Assembly (NCBI GenBank): GCA_005881215.1
Contig: VBDZ01000018.1
Span: 1-46,493 of the forward strand
Length of the DNA stretch: 46,493 bases
From: Chloroflexota bacterium
GTDB taxonomy: Bacteria; Chloroflexota; Dormibacteria; CF-121
Direction: 5' to 3'
Under the pieces are notes generated by a model, which worked only from the letters and a program-made list of their open reading frames with translations, did no database searches and had not been told where the DNA came from. Both the position numbers and the translations under genes were made by a program. Below, one piece after another: positions 16,267 through 24,432 of the stretch (positions within the stretch are counted from its first letter, which is position 1; each line of letters starts with the position of its first letter).

Positions 16267-17392
16267 GGATGGTGCCACGCTCCACGCGAAAGACGGCGGC
16301 CCGTTCCAGAATGCTCCTGGGCAGGTCGTTGAGGTCGGCGGCCGTGATCAGAGCTTGCGGTCCGGGCTGGAGCGCCGCCAGTAGCCGCTCCCGCCGCGCC
16401 GGATCCAGTTCCGACATCACGTCATCGAGGAGGAGCACCGGCTGCTCTCCGGTGACGTCCGCGAGGTATTGCAGCTCGGCCAGCTTCAGGCTGAGCACCG
16501 CGCTCCGTTGCTGCCCCTGGCTGGCGAAGAGACGGGCCTCATGGTCTTCGAGCCACACCTCGACATCGTCGCGCTGCGGTCCGACAACTGTCTGTCCGCG
16601 GGCAATCTCTTCATCGCGGGCGTCGCTCATGGCCGCCTTCAGTTGCTGGCTGACCAGGTCCGGCGGGGCCTCGCCGATGCGCGCCCCGGCTGGCCGGTAT
16701 CGAAGCTCCAGCCGCTCCCGATCGTCGCTGAGCTCGCGGTGGTAGGCGGCGGCGATCGGTTGCAGCTCGAGCAGCCGACGCTGGCGCTCGACCATGATGG
16801 TGGCGCCGGAGTCGGCCAGGGCGGTGGTCCAGTAGTCGAGACCGTCAGTGGACTGGCGGCCCTCGCGGATGGCGCGCAGCAGGGCGTTCCGCTGCTCCAG
16901 CAGGTGAGCGTAGCGGTTCAGCTCTCCGGCGTGACCGGCGTCGACCTGCGATAGCAAGGTGTTGAGGAACCGTCGCCGGCCGTCGCCGGAACCCTTGATC
17001 AGCTGGAGGTCATCGGGCCAGAACAGCACGACGCGCAGGGCGCCCATCATGTCCGTGGCGCGGCGGTGGATGCCATTGACCGTGAATCGCCGGGAGGCGC
17101 GGGCAGCACCGCTCGCGCTTGGATTGACCATGATGCGCACCTCGAGCGCATCGCGACCCGCATCGGTTTGCACCCCGCAGGTCACGCGGGCCGCCTGCTG
17201 CCCGAACCGGACCAGCTCCGCCGCTTGCTGGGTGCGCGGTGATCGCGTCAGCGCGGTCAGCGCCACCGCCTCGAGGAGGTTGGTTTTTCCCTGGGCGTTG
17301 CCGCCGAAGAAGACGGTGGCCGATCGCTCCAGCCCCAGGTCGAGCTCTGCGTAATTTCGGAAGTCGAAGAGTGAGACGTTAGCCAGGAACAC
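16259..17392 (-). CDS. recF: DNA replication and repair protein RecF, 377 aa
   Basis: RecF is an SMC-like ATPase that helps load RecA at single-strand gaps. Seen motifs: NYAELDLGLERSATVFFGGNAQGKTNLLEAVAL with the Walker A near residues 29-37, the ABC-type signature SAVLSLKLAELQYL and the Walker B VLLLDDVMSELDPARRERLL. The length is typical. It starts with GTG 17392, 15 bases after dnaN, with no ribosome site seen. Order dnaA, dnaN, recF is the classical one around bacterial origins; here it is followed by dciA with an 8-base overlap. Confidence 0.95.
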   Translation of the reverse strand: MFLANVSLFDFRNYAELDLGLERSATVFFGGNAQGKTNLLEAVALTALTRSPRTQQAAELVRFGQQAARVTCGVQTDAGRDALEVRIMVNPSASGAARASRRFTVNGIHRRATDMMGALRVVLFWPDDLQLIKGSGDGRRRFLNTLLSQVDAGHAGELNRYAHLLEQRNALLRAIREGRQSTDGLDYWTTALADSGATIMVERQRRLLELQPIAAAYHRELSDDRERLELRYRPAGARIGEAPPDLVSQQLKAAMSDARDEEIARGQTVVGPQRDDVEVWLEDHEARLFASQGQQRSAVLSLKLAELQYLADVTGEQPVLLLDDVMSELDPARRERLLAALQPGPQALITAADLNDLPRSILERAAVFRVERGTIHA

Positions 17393-17407
17393 GCGGTTGG
17401 CGGTCGG

Positions 17408-18523
17408 CTACATCGCCACTCTGACCGGCATGATGATGTAGAGGTAGCTGTCGTTGCCGACCGGCTTGATCAGGCCCGGATTGAGAGGTCCGGTAAAGCC
17501 CAATTGGACCTCTTCGCTCCCGATGATGGCCAAGACGTCGAGCAGGTACTTGGAGTTGAAGGCCACTTGCAAGTCCTGGCCCTCGATCTTCGCCTCCAGG
17601 CCGGCGACATTCTGGCCGACCTCGCTGGTGTTCGCGGTCAGGGTCAGCTTGCCGTCCTCCGCCTTGAACTTGACGACGTTGGCGGCATCTTTGGAAAAGA
17701 GCGAGACCATCTTGGTGGTGAAGAGCAGGTCCTGAGTTTTGGCCGTGATGGTGGTGGTGCTCTGCCCTGGGATCACCTGCTGATAGTTCGGATAGGTGCC
17801 CTCAATCAGCCGGCTCATCAACTCGATCTCGCGGGTTTTGAAGAACACCTGGTTCTTCTGCGAACCGACGGTCACCTCGATGCCGTCATCGCCGGCCTTC
17901 AGAATACGGCTGAGCTCGCTGAGCGCCCGCGCCGGGATCACGATGGTCTCTCCCTCGCCCGGCTCGGCCTCAATCGTCAAGGTCTTGACCGCCAGTCGAT
18001 GCCCATCCGTGGCGGCCAGCGTGGCCTTTCCGCCGTTCAACTGGACGTAAACGCCGGTCAAGACCGGCCGGCCCTCATCGCTCGAGGCCGCAATCACGGT
18101 CTGCTCGATGGCATCCTTTAGGTCCGCCTGGTCAACTTTGACCTTGCGGCCATCAACGCCGGCAGGTACCGGCGGAAAGTCCGCCGGGTCGATCCCGCGA
18201 ATATTGGCATCGAACCGGTTGCTTTTGACGGCTAGCGATTGCGTCTTCTTGTCGAGCGACATCGACAGTGGCTCATCTGGATGAGCGGTCACGAAGTCGG
18301 TCAGGAGCCGCGCCGGCACCGTGATGCCGCCCGCTTCCTGGACCTCGGCTGGAATCACCTGGCGGATGCCGATCTCCAGGTTGGTCGCGGTCAGCTGAAG
18401 CCCGGTGTCGGCGGTCTGAAGGAGCACGTTGTTGAGGATCGGCAAGGTAGTCCGCGATGAGACCGCGCGTGACACGACTTGCAATCCCTGTCCGAGATTT
18501 CCGGCGGTAACCGTGACCTTCAT
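17408..18523 (-). CDS. dnaN: DNA polymerase III sliding clamp, beta subunit, 371 aa
   Basis: DnaN forms the dimeric ring that tethers the replicative polymerase to DNA. The protein has three repeated clamp domains of about 120 residues: MKVTVTAGNLGQGLQVVSRAVSSR at the start, DEGRPVLTGVYVQLNGGKATLAATDGHRLAVKTL in the middle, and a C-terminus ending YLYIIMPVRVAM, the normal clamp tail. ATG 18523 has an AAGGAG site eight bases upstream. It is separated from dnaA by 213 bases with its own TATAAT element. Confidence 0.97.
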   Translation of the reverse strand: MKVTVTAGNLGQGLQVVSRAVSSRTTLPILNNVLLQTADTGLQLTATNLEIGIRQVIPAEVQEAGGITVPARLLTDFVTAHPDEPLSMSLDKKTQSLAVKSNRFDANIRGIDPADFPPVPAGVDGRKVKVDQADLKDAIEQTVIAASSDEGRPVLTGVYVQLNGGKATLAATDGHRLAVKTLTIEAEPGEGETIVIPARALSELSRILKAGDDGIEVTVGSQKNQVFFKTREIELMSRLIEGTYPNYQQVIPGQSTTTITAKTQDLLFTTKMVSLFSKDAANVVKFKAEDGKLTLTANTSEVGQNVAGLEAKIEGQDLQVAFNSKYLLDVLAIIGSEEVQLGFTGPLNPGLIKPVGNDSYLYIIMPVRVAM

Positions 18524-18736
18524 GCTGCTCCTTGTCTACACGACCCCATTAATAGAAAGCCCTAATTGAGAAGAGAGACGAAGTCGTAGGGCGGTGCACA
18601 ACAGGGAAAACCCCTTCTTTTCCGTTCGAATCTGGCCAATTATAGCTTTCAAAAACTGTGCACCGGCCGAGGCCGTTTCCCCCGGCAGCCGGCATTCGAA
18701 CAGTGTCCACGACCCATTCCGGTGTCTTCCACAGGG
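18524..18736. other. dnaA-dnaN intergenic region
   Basis: 213 bases richer in A/T than the flanks. On the minus strand TATAAT at 18644-18639, preceded by AGC, could drive dnaN. Nearby are weak DnaA-box-like 9-mers: TCTTCCACA (18725-18733) and TTGTCTACA (18532-18540), each with two mismatches to TTATCCACA. A GC-rich hairpin near 18665-18690 followed by TTTTT on the minus strand could end the dnaA transcript. Confidence 0.4.
18639..18644 (-). promoter_or_regulatory. -10 element upstream of dnaN
   Basis: A perfect TATAAT on the minus strand, about 115 bases before the dnaN start. No -35 of good quality is seen 16-18 bases upstream. The AGC before it matches the context of the TATAAT at 44128-44133. 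Confidence 0.45.
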
Positions 18737-20092
18737 CTAGTGGGAATAAAGGATCTCACGAATTTTCCGAAGGTCAGACTGTAGCCGCTGGTCTTCCCGG
18801 GACTCGGTGTTGATCTTTTCGTAGGAGTGAAGGACTGTCGTATGATCACGACCCCCAAAGGCCTGGCCGATCGCTGGCAGAGATGACGCCGTCTCTTCGC
18901 GAATCAGGAACATCGCGACCTGGCGCGGAAACACGATGTGCTTGTCGCGCCGCTTGCCCTTCATCTCCTCCAGGCTGATGTGATAAAAGTTCGCGACCGC
19001 GCGGGAGATCGTGTCGATCGACAACGTCCGGGTGTCCGTGGAGGGGATGACATCCTGCAACAACCGCGCGGCCATGTCGACGTTGACCGCACTGCGATTC
19101 AAGGACGCGTGCGCGATCACTCGGATCAGTGCGCCCTCCAACTCTCGGATGTTCTTCTGGATTTTGTGAGCGATAAAGGACAGCACGTCCTCCGGCACCA
19201 GCCGTGCGTAGGGGCCGACCTTCGACTTCAAGATTGCGACCCGGGTCTCAAAGTCTGCCGGCTGGATGTCGGCGATCAGCCCCCAGTTGAATCGTGACCG
19301 GAGCCGTTCCTCCAGCGTCGGAATCTCTTTGGGCGGCCGGTCGGAGGAGATCACAATCTGTCGATTGAGTTCGTGCAGTGAGTTGAAGGTGTGGAAGAAC
19401 TCCTCCTGGGTGCGGTCCTTGCCCGCCAGGAACTGGATATCGTCGACCAGCAGGACGTCGACCGTCCGGTAACGCGTGCGGAAGTCATTCATCCGCCCTT
19501 CCTGGATCGACGTGATCATTTCATTCATAAATTTCTCGCTGGTGACGTAGGCGACCCGGCGCCGGTGGTGCTTTTCCAGCACGGCGTGACCGATGGCATG
19601 CATCAGGTGGGTCTTGCCCAGGCCGACCCCGCCGTAGAGGAACAGGGGGTTGTAGGCCTTGGCCGGCGTCTCGGCGACCGCCCGGCAGGCGGCGTGAGCA
19701 AAGCGTGAGTTGTTGCCGACCACAAAGTGCTGGAACTGGAACTTCGGATTGAGCTGCGAGGTCTCCGGCAGGACCGGGTCCTCCTCTTCGGGCACCGGCG
19801 CCTCGGCGACCGCCACCGCCGTCTTGCGGCTCGCCGGTTCGGCCTGGCCCGGCACCACTTCGAAGGCCACACTGACATCACCGGAGACGATCGCCGATAG
19901 GGTCTCCTTGATCATCGCCAGGTAGCGGTCCTCCAGCCAGTCCTTGGCAAGCTTGGTCGGCACCCCGATCTTGAAGGCGTTCTTCTCACGCCCGACGAGC
20001 GACGCATTCTTCAGCCAGGTCTCGTAACTCGGCTTACTGAGCTGGAACCGCAGTTCCTCCTGCGCCGCCTGCCAGATCTGTTCCGGGTTCAT
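18737..20092 (-). CDS. dnaA: Chromosomal replication initiator DnaA, 451 aa
   Basis: DnaA binds DnaA boxes at oriC and melts the origin in its ATP form. Domain I (residues 1-85) begins EQIWQAAQEELRFQLSKPSYETWL. A short acidic linker precedes the AAA+ domain with Walker A YGGVGLGKTHLMHAIGHAV near residue 155 and Walker B DVLLVDDIQFLAGK. Domain IV carries the DnaA signature AIGQAFGGRDHTTVLHSYEKI. The ATG at 20092 has GGAGG five bases upstream (20102-20098) and is preferred over GTG 20104, which would lie within that site. It is divergent from rpmH across the presumed origin. Confidence 0.97.
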   Translation of the reverse strand: MNPEQIWQAAQEELRFQLSKPSYETWLKNASLVGREKNAFKIGVPTKLAKDWLEDRYLAMIKETLSAIVSGDVSVAFEVVPGQAEPASRKTAVAVAEAPVPEEEDPVLPETSQLNPKFQFQHFVVGNNSRFAHAACRAVAETPAKAYNPLFLYGGVGLGKTHLMHAIGHAVLEKHHRRRVAYVTSEKFMNEMITSIQEGRMNDFRTRYRTVDVLLVDDIQFLAGKDRTQEEFFHTFNSLHELNRQIVISSDRPPKEIPTLEERLRSRFNWGLIADIQPADFETRVAILKSKVGPYARLVPEDVLSFIAHKIQKNIRELEGALIRVIAHASLNRSAVNVDMAARLLQDVIPSTDTRTLSIDTISRAVANFYHISLEEMKGKRRDKHIVFPRQVAMFLIREETASSLPAIGQAFGGRDHTTVLHSYEKINTESREDQRLQSDLRKIREILYSH

Positions 20093-20417
20093 ACACTCCT
20101 CCACAAAGACAGCAACGATCGCTTGGTTGGAGAGCAGAGCCGGACTGCGCGGCGGCCGCGCGGACGGAAACGAGGCCCATGGACGGAGTTATCGAGGACT
20201 CAACTTATCCACAAGCTTCCCACAAAAGTGGAGAAGTCTATCGAGGTCTCCCCAGCCTCGTGTGCATAAGTTGTTGATGCTTAGTTGCCGTAGCTCTCCA
20301 GGGCAGCGGAATAATAGCAAATGGCTTTTTGCCGTGCAATACGAATGTCGGTGTGGTGGCGTCGCCTTGGCCGCCCGCGCTCCGTGGTATGGTTAGCCGC
20401 TACCAACAGGCTGTCCG
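20093..20417. other. Candidate origin of replication (oriC) between dnaA and rpmH
   Basis: A 325-base region without a gene. It has one perfect DnaA box, TTATCCACA at 20205-20213, and one TTATGCACA on the other strand at 20261-20269. Flanking them is a 12-bp direct repeat TATCGAGGNCTC at 20190-20201 and 20239-20250, 49 bases apart. An A/T-richer run (about 20295-20335) could be the unwinding element. The gene setting (dnaA and rpmH divergent) is classic for oriC. Few boxes make this less certain than usual. Confidence 0.6.
20385..20393 (+). promoter_or_regulatory. Extended -10 promoter for rpmH-rnpA
   Basis: TGG followed by TATGGT forms an extended -10. TTGGCC at 20367-20372 is a possible but short-spaced (15 bases) -35. 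The rpmH start is 25 bases downstream, giving a short leader. Confidence 0.45.
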
Positions 20418-20573
20418 ATGAAACGAACCCACCAACCAAAGAAGCGCCAGCGCGTCAAAGTCCATGGCTTTCGGGCTCGGATGTCGACCACGGGCGGGGT
20501 CAAGGTGATCAAGGCCCGCCGTCTCAAGGGCCGCCGCCGCCTGACGCCAACCTCCAGCCGGCGTTACCGGTAA
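20418..20573 (+). CDS. rpmH: 50S ribosomal protein L34, 51 aa
   Basis: The frame reads [20 protein letters not shown], then [22 protein letters not shown] and ends SSRRYR. This is the diagnostic L34 pattern: KRT.QP....R...HGFR.RM.T..G..V...RR.KGR..L. L34 is a small, highly basic protein of the large ribosomal subunit. At 51 residues it is a few longer than common versions, with extra residues at the C-terminus. It starts 25 bases after a TATGGT element and is followed after 18 bases by rnpA. It is divergent from dnaA, the standard origin arrangement. Confidence 0.95.
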   Translation: MKRTHQPKKRQRVKVHGFRARMSTTGGVKVIKARRLKGRRRLTPTSSRRYR

Positions 20574-20591
20574 CTCCCCGTTTCCGAGCGG

Positions 20592-20924
20592 GTGCAGCGT
20601 CGGTCTCGGCTGCTTCGCTCGGCCGACTTCGATCGTACCCTGCGCGCCGGCCGGCGAGCCGCCTCCGAGTACCTGGCCCTATTCGTCAGCGATAATGAGC
20701 TTGGCCGCCCCCGAGTCGGCCTGGCGGTCAGCAAAAAGCTCGGCAACGCGGTGGTCCGGAATAGAATCAAGCGGCGCCTGCGGGAGCTGGTCCGGCCCCT
20801 GGTGACACGGGCGAAAGGCGGCCGTGACGTTGTAATAGTGGCGCGGGCGCGGGCCGTGGACGCGGAATTCGCGCGGCTGCGCCAGGAGATAGAAATGTTA
20901 TGGGCGAAGGGGTGGGGGGAGTGA
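20592..20924 (+). CDS. rnpA: Ribonuclease P protein component, 110 aa
   Basis: RnpA is the protein cofactor of the RNase P ribozyme, which trims tRNA 5' leaders. Signatures: [19 protein letters not shown] at the N-terminus, [25 protein letters not shown], the RNR motif ([10 protein letters not shown]) and a following VIVARARA strand. Start is GTG 20592, 18 bases after rpmH. Its end overlaps yidD. Both context and sequence are conventional. Confidence 0.94.
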   Translation: MQRRSRLLRSADFDRTLRAGRRAASEYLALFVSDNELGRPRVGLAVSKKLGNAVVRNRIKRRLRELVRPLVTRAKGGRDVVIVARARAVDAEFARLRQEIEMLWAKGWGE

Positions 20925-21136
20925 CGGCGGCCTCACTCGCGTTCATCCGGGTGTACCGGATCACGCTGGGTCCCCTCTTCGGGCTGGTGTCGGGCTGCCG
21001 CTATACGCCGACCTGCTCGCAATACGGCTACGAGGCCATCGCCCGGTACGGCTGGTGGCGAGGCTGGGGGATGGCACTCCGCCGGATCGCGCGTTGCCAT
21101 CCCTTCCACGCGGGTGGCTGGGATCCGGTGCCATGA
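20900..21136 (+). CDS. yidD: Membrane protein insertion efficiency factor YidD, 78 aa
   Basis: A short amphipathic protein that assists YidC/SecYEG membrane insertion. The family block is intact: [54 protein letters not shown], with three conserved cysteines. ATG 20900 overlaps rnpA by 25 bases; GTG 20921, overlapping the rnpA stop as GTGA, would give 71 residues and is as likely. The stop overlaps yidC as ATGA, so translation of rnpA, yidD, yidC and jag is probably coupled. Confidence 0.93.
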   Translation: MGEGVGGVTAASLAFIRVYRITLGPLFGLVSGCRYTPTCSQYGYEAIARYGWWRGWGMALRRIARCHPFHAGGWDPVP

Positions 21137-21939
21137 CCGACTTTTTCCATTCGATCGGCACCCTCTGGCATCCAATCTGGCTGATCTGGTGGACCATCGT
21201 CGGGGTCCCGATCCATGCCGTCCTCAAGGCGCTGCTAGCTTTCCTCAACGGTAACCCGATCGCCGACGCCATCGGTCCGTTCGGCGTCGCCATCGTGCTG
21301 CTCACTATCCTGATCAAGCTGATCATCTCGCCGGTGTTCCAGTACCAGCTGACCACGTCCCGGCGCGTCCAGGCCGAGCAGCGGCGGATCGCGCCCCACC
21401 TGGCCGCCCTGCGGAAGAAGTACAAGAAGGATCCGCAGCGGCTCAACCAGGAAACGATGGCGCTCTACAAGGAGCACAACATCAACCCCCTCGCGCAGAT
21501 GAGCGGTTGCCTGCCGGCGTTGGTCCAATCCCCGATCCTGATCGCCCTCTTCTACGTCATCCGCGATGCGCATCAGTCCCTGCCCATCCATAACTTCCAC
21601 TTCCTCGGCATCGCCTTGGACAAAGCCGCGCTCGCGCACGGCCAGTTCGTGGCGCTCGCCGTCCTGCTGCCGGTCCTGGCCGGGCTCACGACCTTCGTCC
21701 AGACCAAGATGATGACCCCGCCGGGCGGTGCTTCGGCACAGGATCCCACCCAGGCCGCCATGACGCAGAACATGACGTTGATCCTGCCCGTCTTCATCGG
21801 GTTCATCTCACTGCAATTCGCCGCCGCGCTGGCGCTCTATTGGGTCGTCAGCAACCTCTTCAGCATCGGCCAGCAATACTTCATTACCGGCTGGGGATCA
21901 CTCTCCCCGCCGCGTCTGGGTAGGGGGAAAGCCGCATGA
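21133..21939 (+). CDS. yidC: Membrane protein insertase YidC/OxaI, 268 aa
   Basis: YidC inserts and folds inner-membrane proteins with or without Sec. The short Gram-positive-like form without the large periplasmic domain is seen. An N-terminal helix is followed by the 60KD_IMP core: [23 protein letters not shown] with the conserved Lys before the substrate groove, [23 protein letters not shown] as cytoplasmic hairpin, [26 protein letters not shown], and a final helix [22 protein letters not shown]. The start ATG 21133 overlaps yidD and its stop overlaps jag (ATGA). The last residues, [12 protein letters not shown], come from a C/G-rich palindrome-like stretch and may be a repeat-derived tail. 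Confidence 0.94.
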   Translation: MTDFFHSIGTLWHPIWLIWWTIVGVPIHAVLKALLAFLNGNPIADAIGPFGVAIVLLTILIKLIISPVFQYQLTTSRRVQAEQRRIAPHLAALRKKYKKDPQRLNQETMALYKEHNINPLAQMSGCLPALVQSPILIALFYVIRDAHQSLPIHNFHFLGIALDKAALAHGQFVALAVLLPVLAGLTTFVQTKMMTPPGGASAQDPTQAAMTQNMTLILPVFIGFISLQFAAALALYWVVSNLFSIGQQYFITGWGSLSPPRLGRGKAA

Positions 21940-22721
21940 GCACGGATAGCAATACGGTCGAAACGACGGGCAAAACCGTCGAGGATGCCGTCACCAAGGC
22001 CCTCGAGGATCTGGAGGAGGCCCGCGAAAACGTCGAGGTCGAGGTGCTCGATGAATCGGCCGACCAGGCCCGGGTACGCGTCACCCTGCGCGAGACCTAC
22101 GCCATCAAGGCTCGCCAGGTGGTGGCCGAGCTGCTCTACAAGATGGGCATTTCGGCCCAGGTTCTCATCAAGAAGTCCGAGGACCCGGTGATGATCGACG
22201 TCGCCGGTGACAACCTCGGACTGCTGATCGGCTGGCGGGGCGAGACCCTGCGCGCCTTTCAGACGGTCGTCAACCTGATCCTGAACGAGGGGCGCGCCGA
22301 CCGGCGGCGGCTGGTGGTCGATGTCGAACACTACCGTAACCGGCGGGAGGAGACCGTCAAAGAAATGGCCCTGCGGCTGGCCGATCGAGTCCGCCGTACC
22401 GGTGAGCGCGTGATGATGGACCCGATGCAGTCATACGAGCGCCGGATCGTGCACATCACCCTGGAGAAGGAGCCCGGAATCCGCACCGAGAGCCAGGGCG
22501 AGGAACCCAACCGGCGGGTGGCGATCCTGCCGGACGGCGTCGGTGCGGTCCGGCGTCCGGCCGAGCGGCCGACCCCGGCATCGTCTCCGCCGCTCTCGCG
22601 ACAGGAAACCGGCTACGGGGACCGCCCCCGCTACGGCGACCGCCCGAAATTTGGCGACCGTCCCCGCTTCGGCGAACGGCGGCCCGATTATCGCGAAGGG
22701 GAGGGCGGCGGGGAAAGCTGA
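21936..22721 (+). CDS. jag: Jag/KhpB RNA-binding protein with arginine-rich repeat tail, 261 aa
   Basis: KhpB binds RNA and influences cell elongation and division. The layout is: a Jag N-terminal domain (KTVEDAVTKALEDLEEARENVEVEVLDE, residues 10-50), a type II KH domain with GLLIGWRGETLRAFQTVVNLIL, and an R3H domain (residues 135-190) with YERRIVHITLEKEPGIRTES. A disordered C-terminus follows, with four hexapeptide units YGDRPR, YGDRPK, FGDRPR and FGERRP encoded by 18-bp repeats at 22614-22685. Such aromatic-arginine tails often bind RNA. ATG 21936 overlaps yidC. Its 3' end overlaps a convergent small gene by 34 bases. Confidence 0.9.
   Translation: MSTDSNTVETTGKTVEDAVTKALEDLEEARENVEVEVLDESADQARVRVTLRETYAIKARQVVAELLYKMGISAQVLIKKSEDPVMIDVAGDNLGLLIGWRGETLRAFQTVVNLILNEGRADRRRLVVDVEHYRNRREETVKEMALRLADRVRRTGERVMMDPMQSYERRIVHITLEKEPGIRTESQGEEPNRRVAILPDGVGAVRRPAERPTPASSPPLSRQETGYGDRPRYGDRPKFGDRPRFGERRPDYREGEGGGES
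22614..22685 (+). repeat. Four imperfect 18-bp tandem repeats in jag
   Basis: Four 18-base units coding [Y/F]G[D/E]R[P/R][R/K/P] follow one another. Third-position changes between units suggest age rather than very recent duplication. In-frame unit size means copy changes would preserve the protein. Confidence 0.7.
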
Positions 22722-22984
22722 GGCCGGCCGGCCTCGAAGTCGGCGCGAAGTCGATAGAGCGCTGCGGCGACGGCTTCCGCCGAGAGCCCGTCATCGAGGG
22801 CATCCTGTGCCCGCCGGACGCCCTGGCGGAGCAGCGGGGAGGGGGCGGCGGTGGCCAGCCGGCGCAAGTCGCGGGCGAGCTCTTCGGACTCGCCGGCCCC
22901 TGGGTCGGTGTCGCCGTAACTCCAGGCCTCAACCCTGCCGATCAGGCGTCGCAGCCGGATTTCGAACTCAGATTGCCGTTTCAC
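22688..22984 (-). CDS. Small helical protein of unknown function, 98 aa
   Basis: I do not recognise it. It reads as a helical, soluble protein starting MKRQSEFEIRLRRLIGRVEAWSYGD, continuing with ELARDLRRLA and RAQDALDDGLSAEAVAAALYRLRADFEAG, and ending in a Pro-rich tail. High GC at third positions matches neighbouring genes. The start is GTG 22984 with no ribosome site. Its end overlaps jag by 34 bases in the opposite direction. It is divergent from the M16 peptidase. The jag 3' end and the short gap to the peptidase leave room for it, and the frame is the only coding one in 22722-22980. Confidence 0.55.
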   Translation of the reverse strand: MKRQSEFEIRLRRLIGRVEAWSYGDTDPGAGESEELARDLRRLATAAPSPLLRQGVRRAQDALDDGLSAEAVAAALYRLRADFEAGRPQLSPPPSPSR

Positions 22985-23068
22985 GTGTGGAGCTTACTTG
23001 ATAGCATGGCGCCCATACTTACGATGCCGGCGGTATCGAGAAGTCGGGAGGCGCGAGCACCCCTACGA

Positions 23069-23074
23069 TATACT
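23069..23074 (+). promoter_or_regulatory. -10 element for a leaderless mRNA (M16 peptidase)
   Basis: TATACT is followed by exactly six bases (CAAAAC) and then the GTG start at 23081, so transcription would begin at the start codon itself. No ribosome site is present. The same spacing occurs at 30475-30480 and 30507-30512. Confidence 0.6.
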
Positions 23075-23080
23075 CAAAAC

Positions 23081-24361
23081 GTGCCCCAGTCGTCTCCCCC
23101 CTATCGCCTCGCCACCTTGTCGACCGGGGCCCGGGTGGTATCCACCGAGCTTGCCGACCGCCCCTCGACCACCATGGCCATCCTGTTCAAGGTGGGATCG
23201 CGCTACGAGTCGGAGCGCGAAGCCGGGATCAGCCACTTCCTCGAACATATGTTCTTCAAAGGGTCCGCGCGATATGGCGGGGCGAAGGAGATCGCGGAGG
23301 CCATCGAGGGGGTTGGGGGCGTCCTGAACGCCGCTACCGACAAAGAGCTGACCATGTACTGGGCACGCGTCCCCCGGACCAAGACGAAGCTGGCCATCGA
23401 CGTCCTTGGCGACATGCTTTTCCAACCATTGCTCGATAACGCCGAGCTGGAAAAGGAACGGCTGGTGGTGCTCGAGGAGCTGCGCATGTACCAGGACAGT
23501 CCGCAGGAGTACGTCCACAGTTTGTTCGAGCAAATCAGCTGGCCCAACCATCCGCTTGGCCGGGACGTGGGCGGGACCGAGGATTCGGTGCGGGCGCTCA
23601 CCCGCGACGATATGCTCCGCTACCTCGACCAGCACTACCTGCTGCGCAACCTGGTGGTGACCATCGCCGGACCGGTGACGCATGAGGAGGCGATTGGACT
23701 GGTCGAGCCGTACCTCACGCCGCGGGGTAACGGTGCCGCCCCGCCGTCGTTCCTTCCCTCGGTTGGTAACGGCCTCAAGCCGAACGTCCTGCTGAAAGCG
23801 AAGAAGACCGAGCAGGCCCACCTCGTGCTGGGAGTGCACGCCCCCTCGTACATGGACCGCGACCGCTACGTGATCGACCTCCTGAACTGCGTGTTGGGCG
23901 AGGGCATGAGTTCGCGTCTCTTTCTGGAAGTCCGCGAGAAGCTCGGTCTGGCCTACGACGTCCACTCCTACGTCAACAAGATGTACGACACCGGGGTGCT
24001 CGGCATCTACGCCGGCACCGAGCCGCGCCAGGCAGCCCGGGCGGTGGGCGCGATTGTCGGCCAGCTGCGGCGGCTGTCCGAGGAGCCGGTCAACCGCGCG
24101 GAACTGACCAAGGCGAAGGAGTTCTACAAGGGTCGGCTGCTGCTCCAGATGGAGAGCACCAACTCCGTCGCCACCTGGTACGGCGGCCAGGAGGCATTGA
24201 TGGGACGGATCCAGGACATCGACGAAACCGTGACGGCAATCGACGCGGTGACCGCGGATGAGATCCGGCGGGTCGCCGGCGAGCTGTTCAGCCAGGCGCT
24301 GCAGCTCGCGGTCATCGGTCCCTTTCGCAGTGAAGCCCCGTTCTTGAAACAAATCGCCTGA
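23081..24361 (+). CDS. M16-family zinc metallopeptidase, 426 aa
   Basis: A processing-peptidase-like zinc protease, with two halves of the M16 fold. The inverted zinc motif HFLEHMFFKG supplies HxxEH, and the downstream Glu lies in the EAIEGVGGVLNAATDKELTMYWARV region. The C-terminal half shows LGLAYDVHSYVNKMYDTGVLGIYAGTEP, a family pattern. In many bacteria the gene follows pnp, or lies near lepB; it may degrade peptides or process secreted proteins. GTG 23081 is favoured because the recognisable domain begins at once (YRLATLSTGARVVS) and a TATACT lies six bases upstream; an ATG at 22973 would add 36 residues through an A/T-containing promoter. Confidence 0.9.
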   Translation: MPQSSPPYRLATLSTGARVVSTELADRPSTTMAILFKVGSRYESEREAGISHFLEHMFFKGSARYGGAKEIAEAIEGVGGVLNAATDKELTMYWARVPRTKTKLAIDVLGDMLFQPLLDNAELEKERLVVLEELRMYQDSPQEYVHSLFEQISWPNHPLGRDVGGTEDSVRALTRDDMLRYLDQHYLLRNLVVTIAGPVTHEEAIGLVEPYLTPRGNGAAPPSFLPSVGNGLKPNVLLKAKKTEQAHLVLGVHAPSYMDRDRYVIDLLNCVLGEGMSSRLFLEVREKLGLAYDVHSYVNKMYDTGVLGIYAGTEPRQAARAVGAIVGQLRRLSEEPVNRAELTKAKEFYKGRLLLQMESTNSVATWYGGQEALMGRIQDIDETVTAIDAVTADEIRRVAGELFSQALQLAVIGPFRSEAPFLKQIA

Positions 24362-24393
24362 CGAGATCGCCGCGAGTTCTCCGGATGGGACGT

Positions 24394-24399
24394 TAGAAT
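24394..24399 (+). promoter_or_regulatory. -10 element upstream of lepB
   Basis: TAGAAT, one mismatch to consensus, lies 33 bases before the lepB start in the gap after the M16 peptidase gene. The -35 region is poor. Confidence 0.4.
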
Positions 24400-24432
24400 G
24401 AATCGCCCCCGGATGAAGTTGAACACTTAAGG

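Noticed and set aside
20908-20920. G-rich run at the end of rnpA resembling the gcvT repeat tail
   Set aside because: No complementary arm is present and it codes the normal RnpA C-terminus, so coincidence is likely.
22977-22992. Sequence matching half of the ParB site parS (GTTTCACGTG)
   Set aside because: Only about 10 of 16 bases fit the palindromic consensus; the right arm (AAACA) is missing. One half site between jag and the M16 gene is weak support for parS.
24398-24430. Ten-codon frame (MNRPRMKLNT) ahead of lepB
   Set aside because: Starts in the -10 hexamer itself, has no ribosome site and is too short to judge by coding bias.
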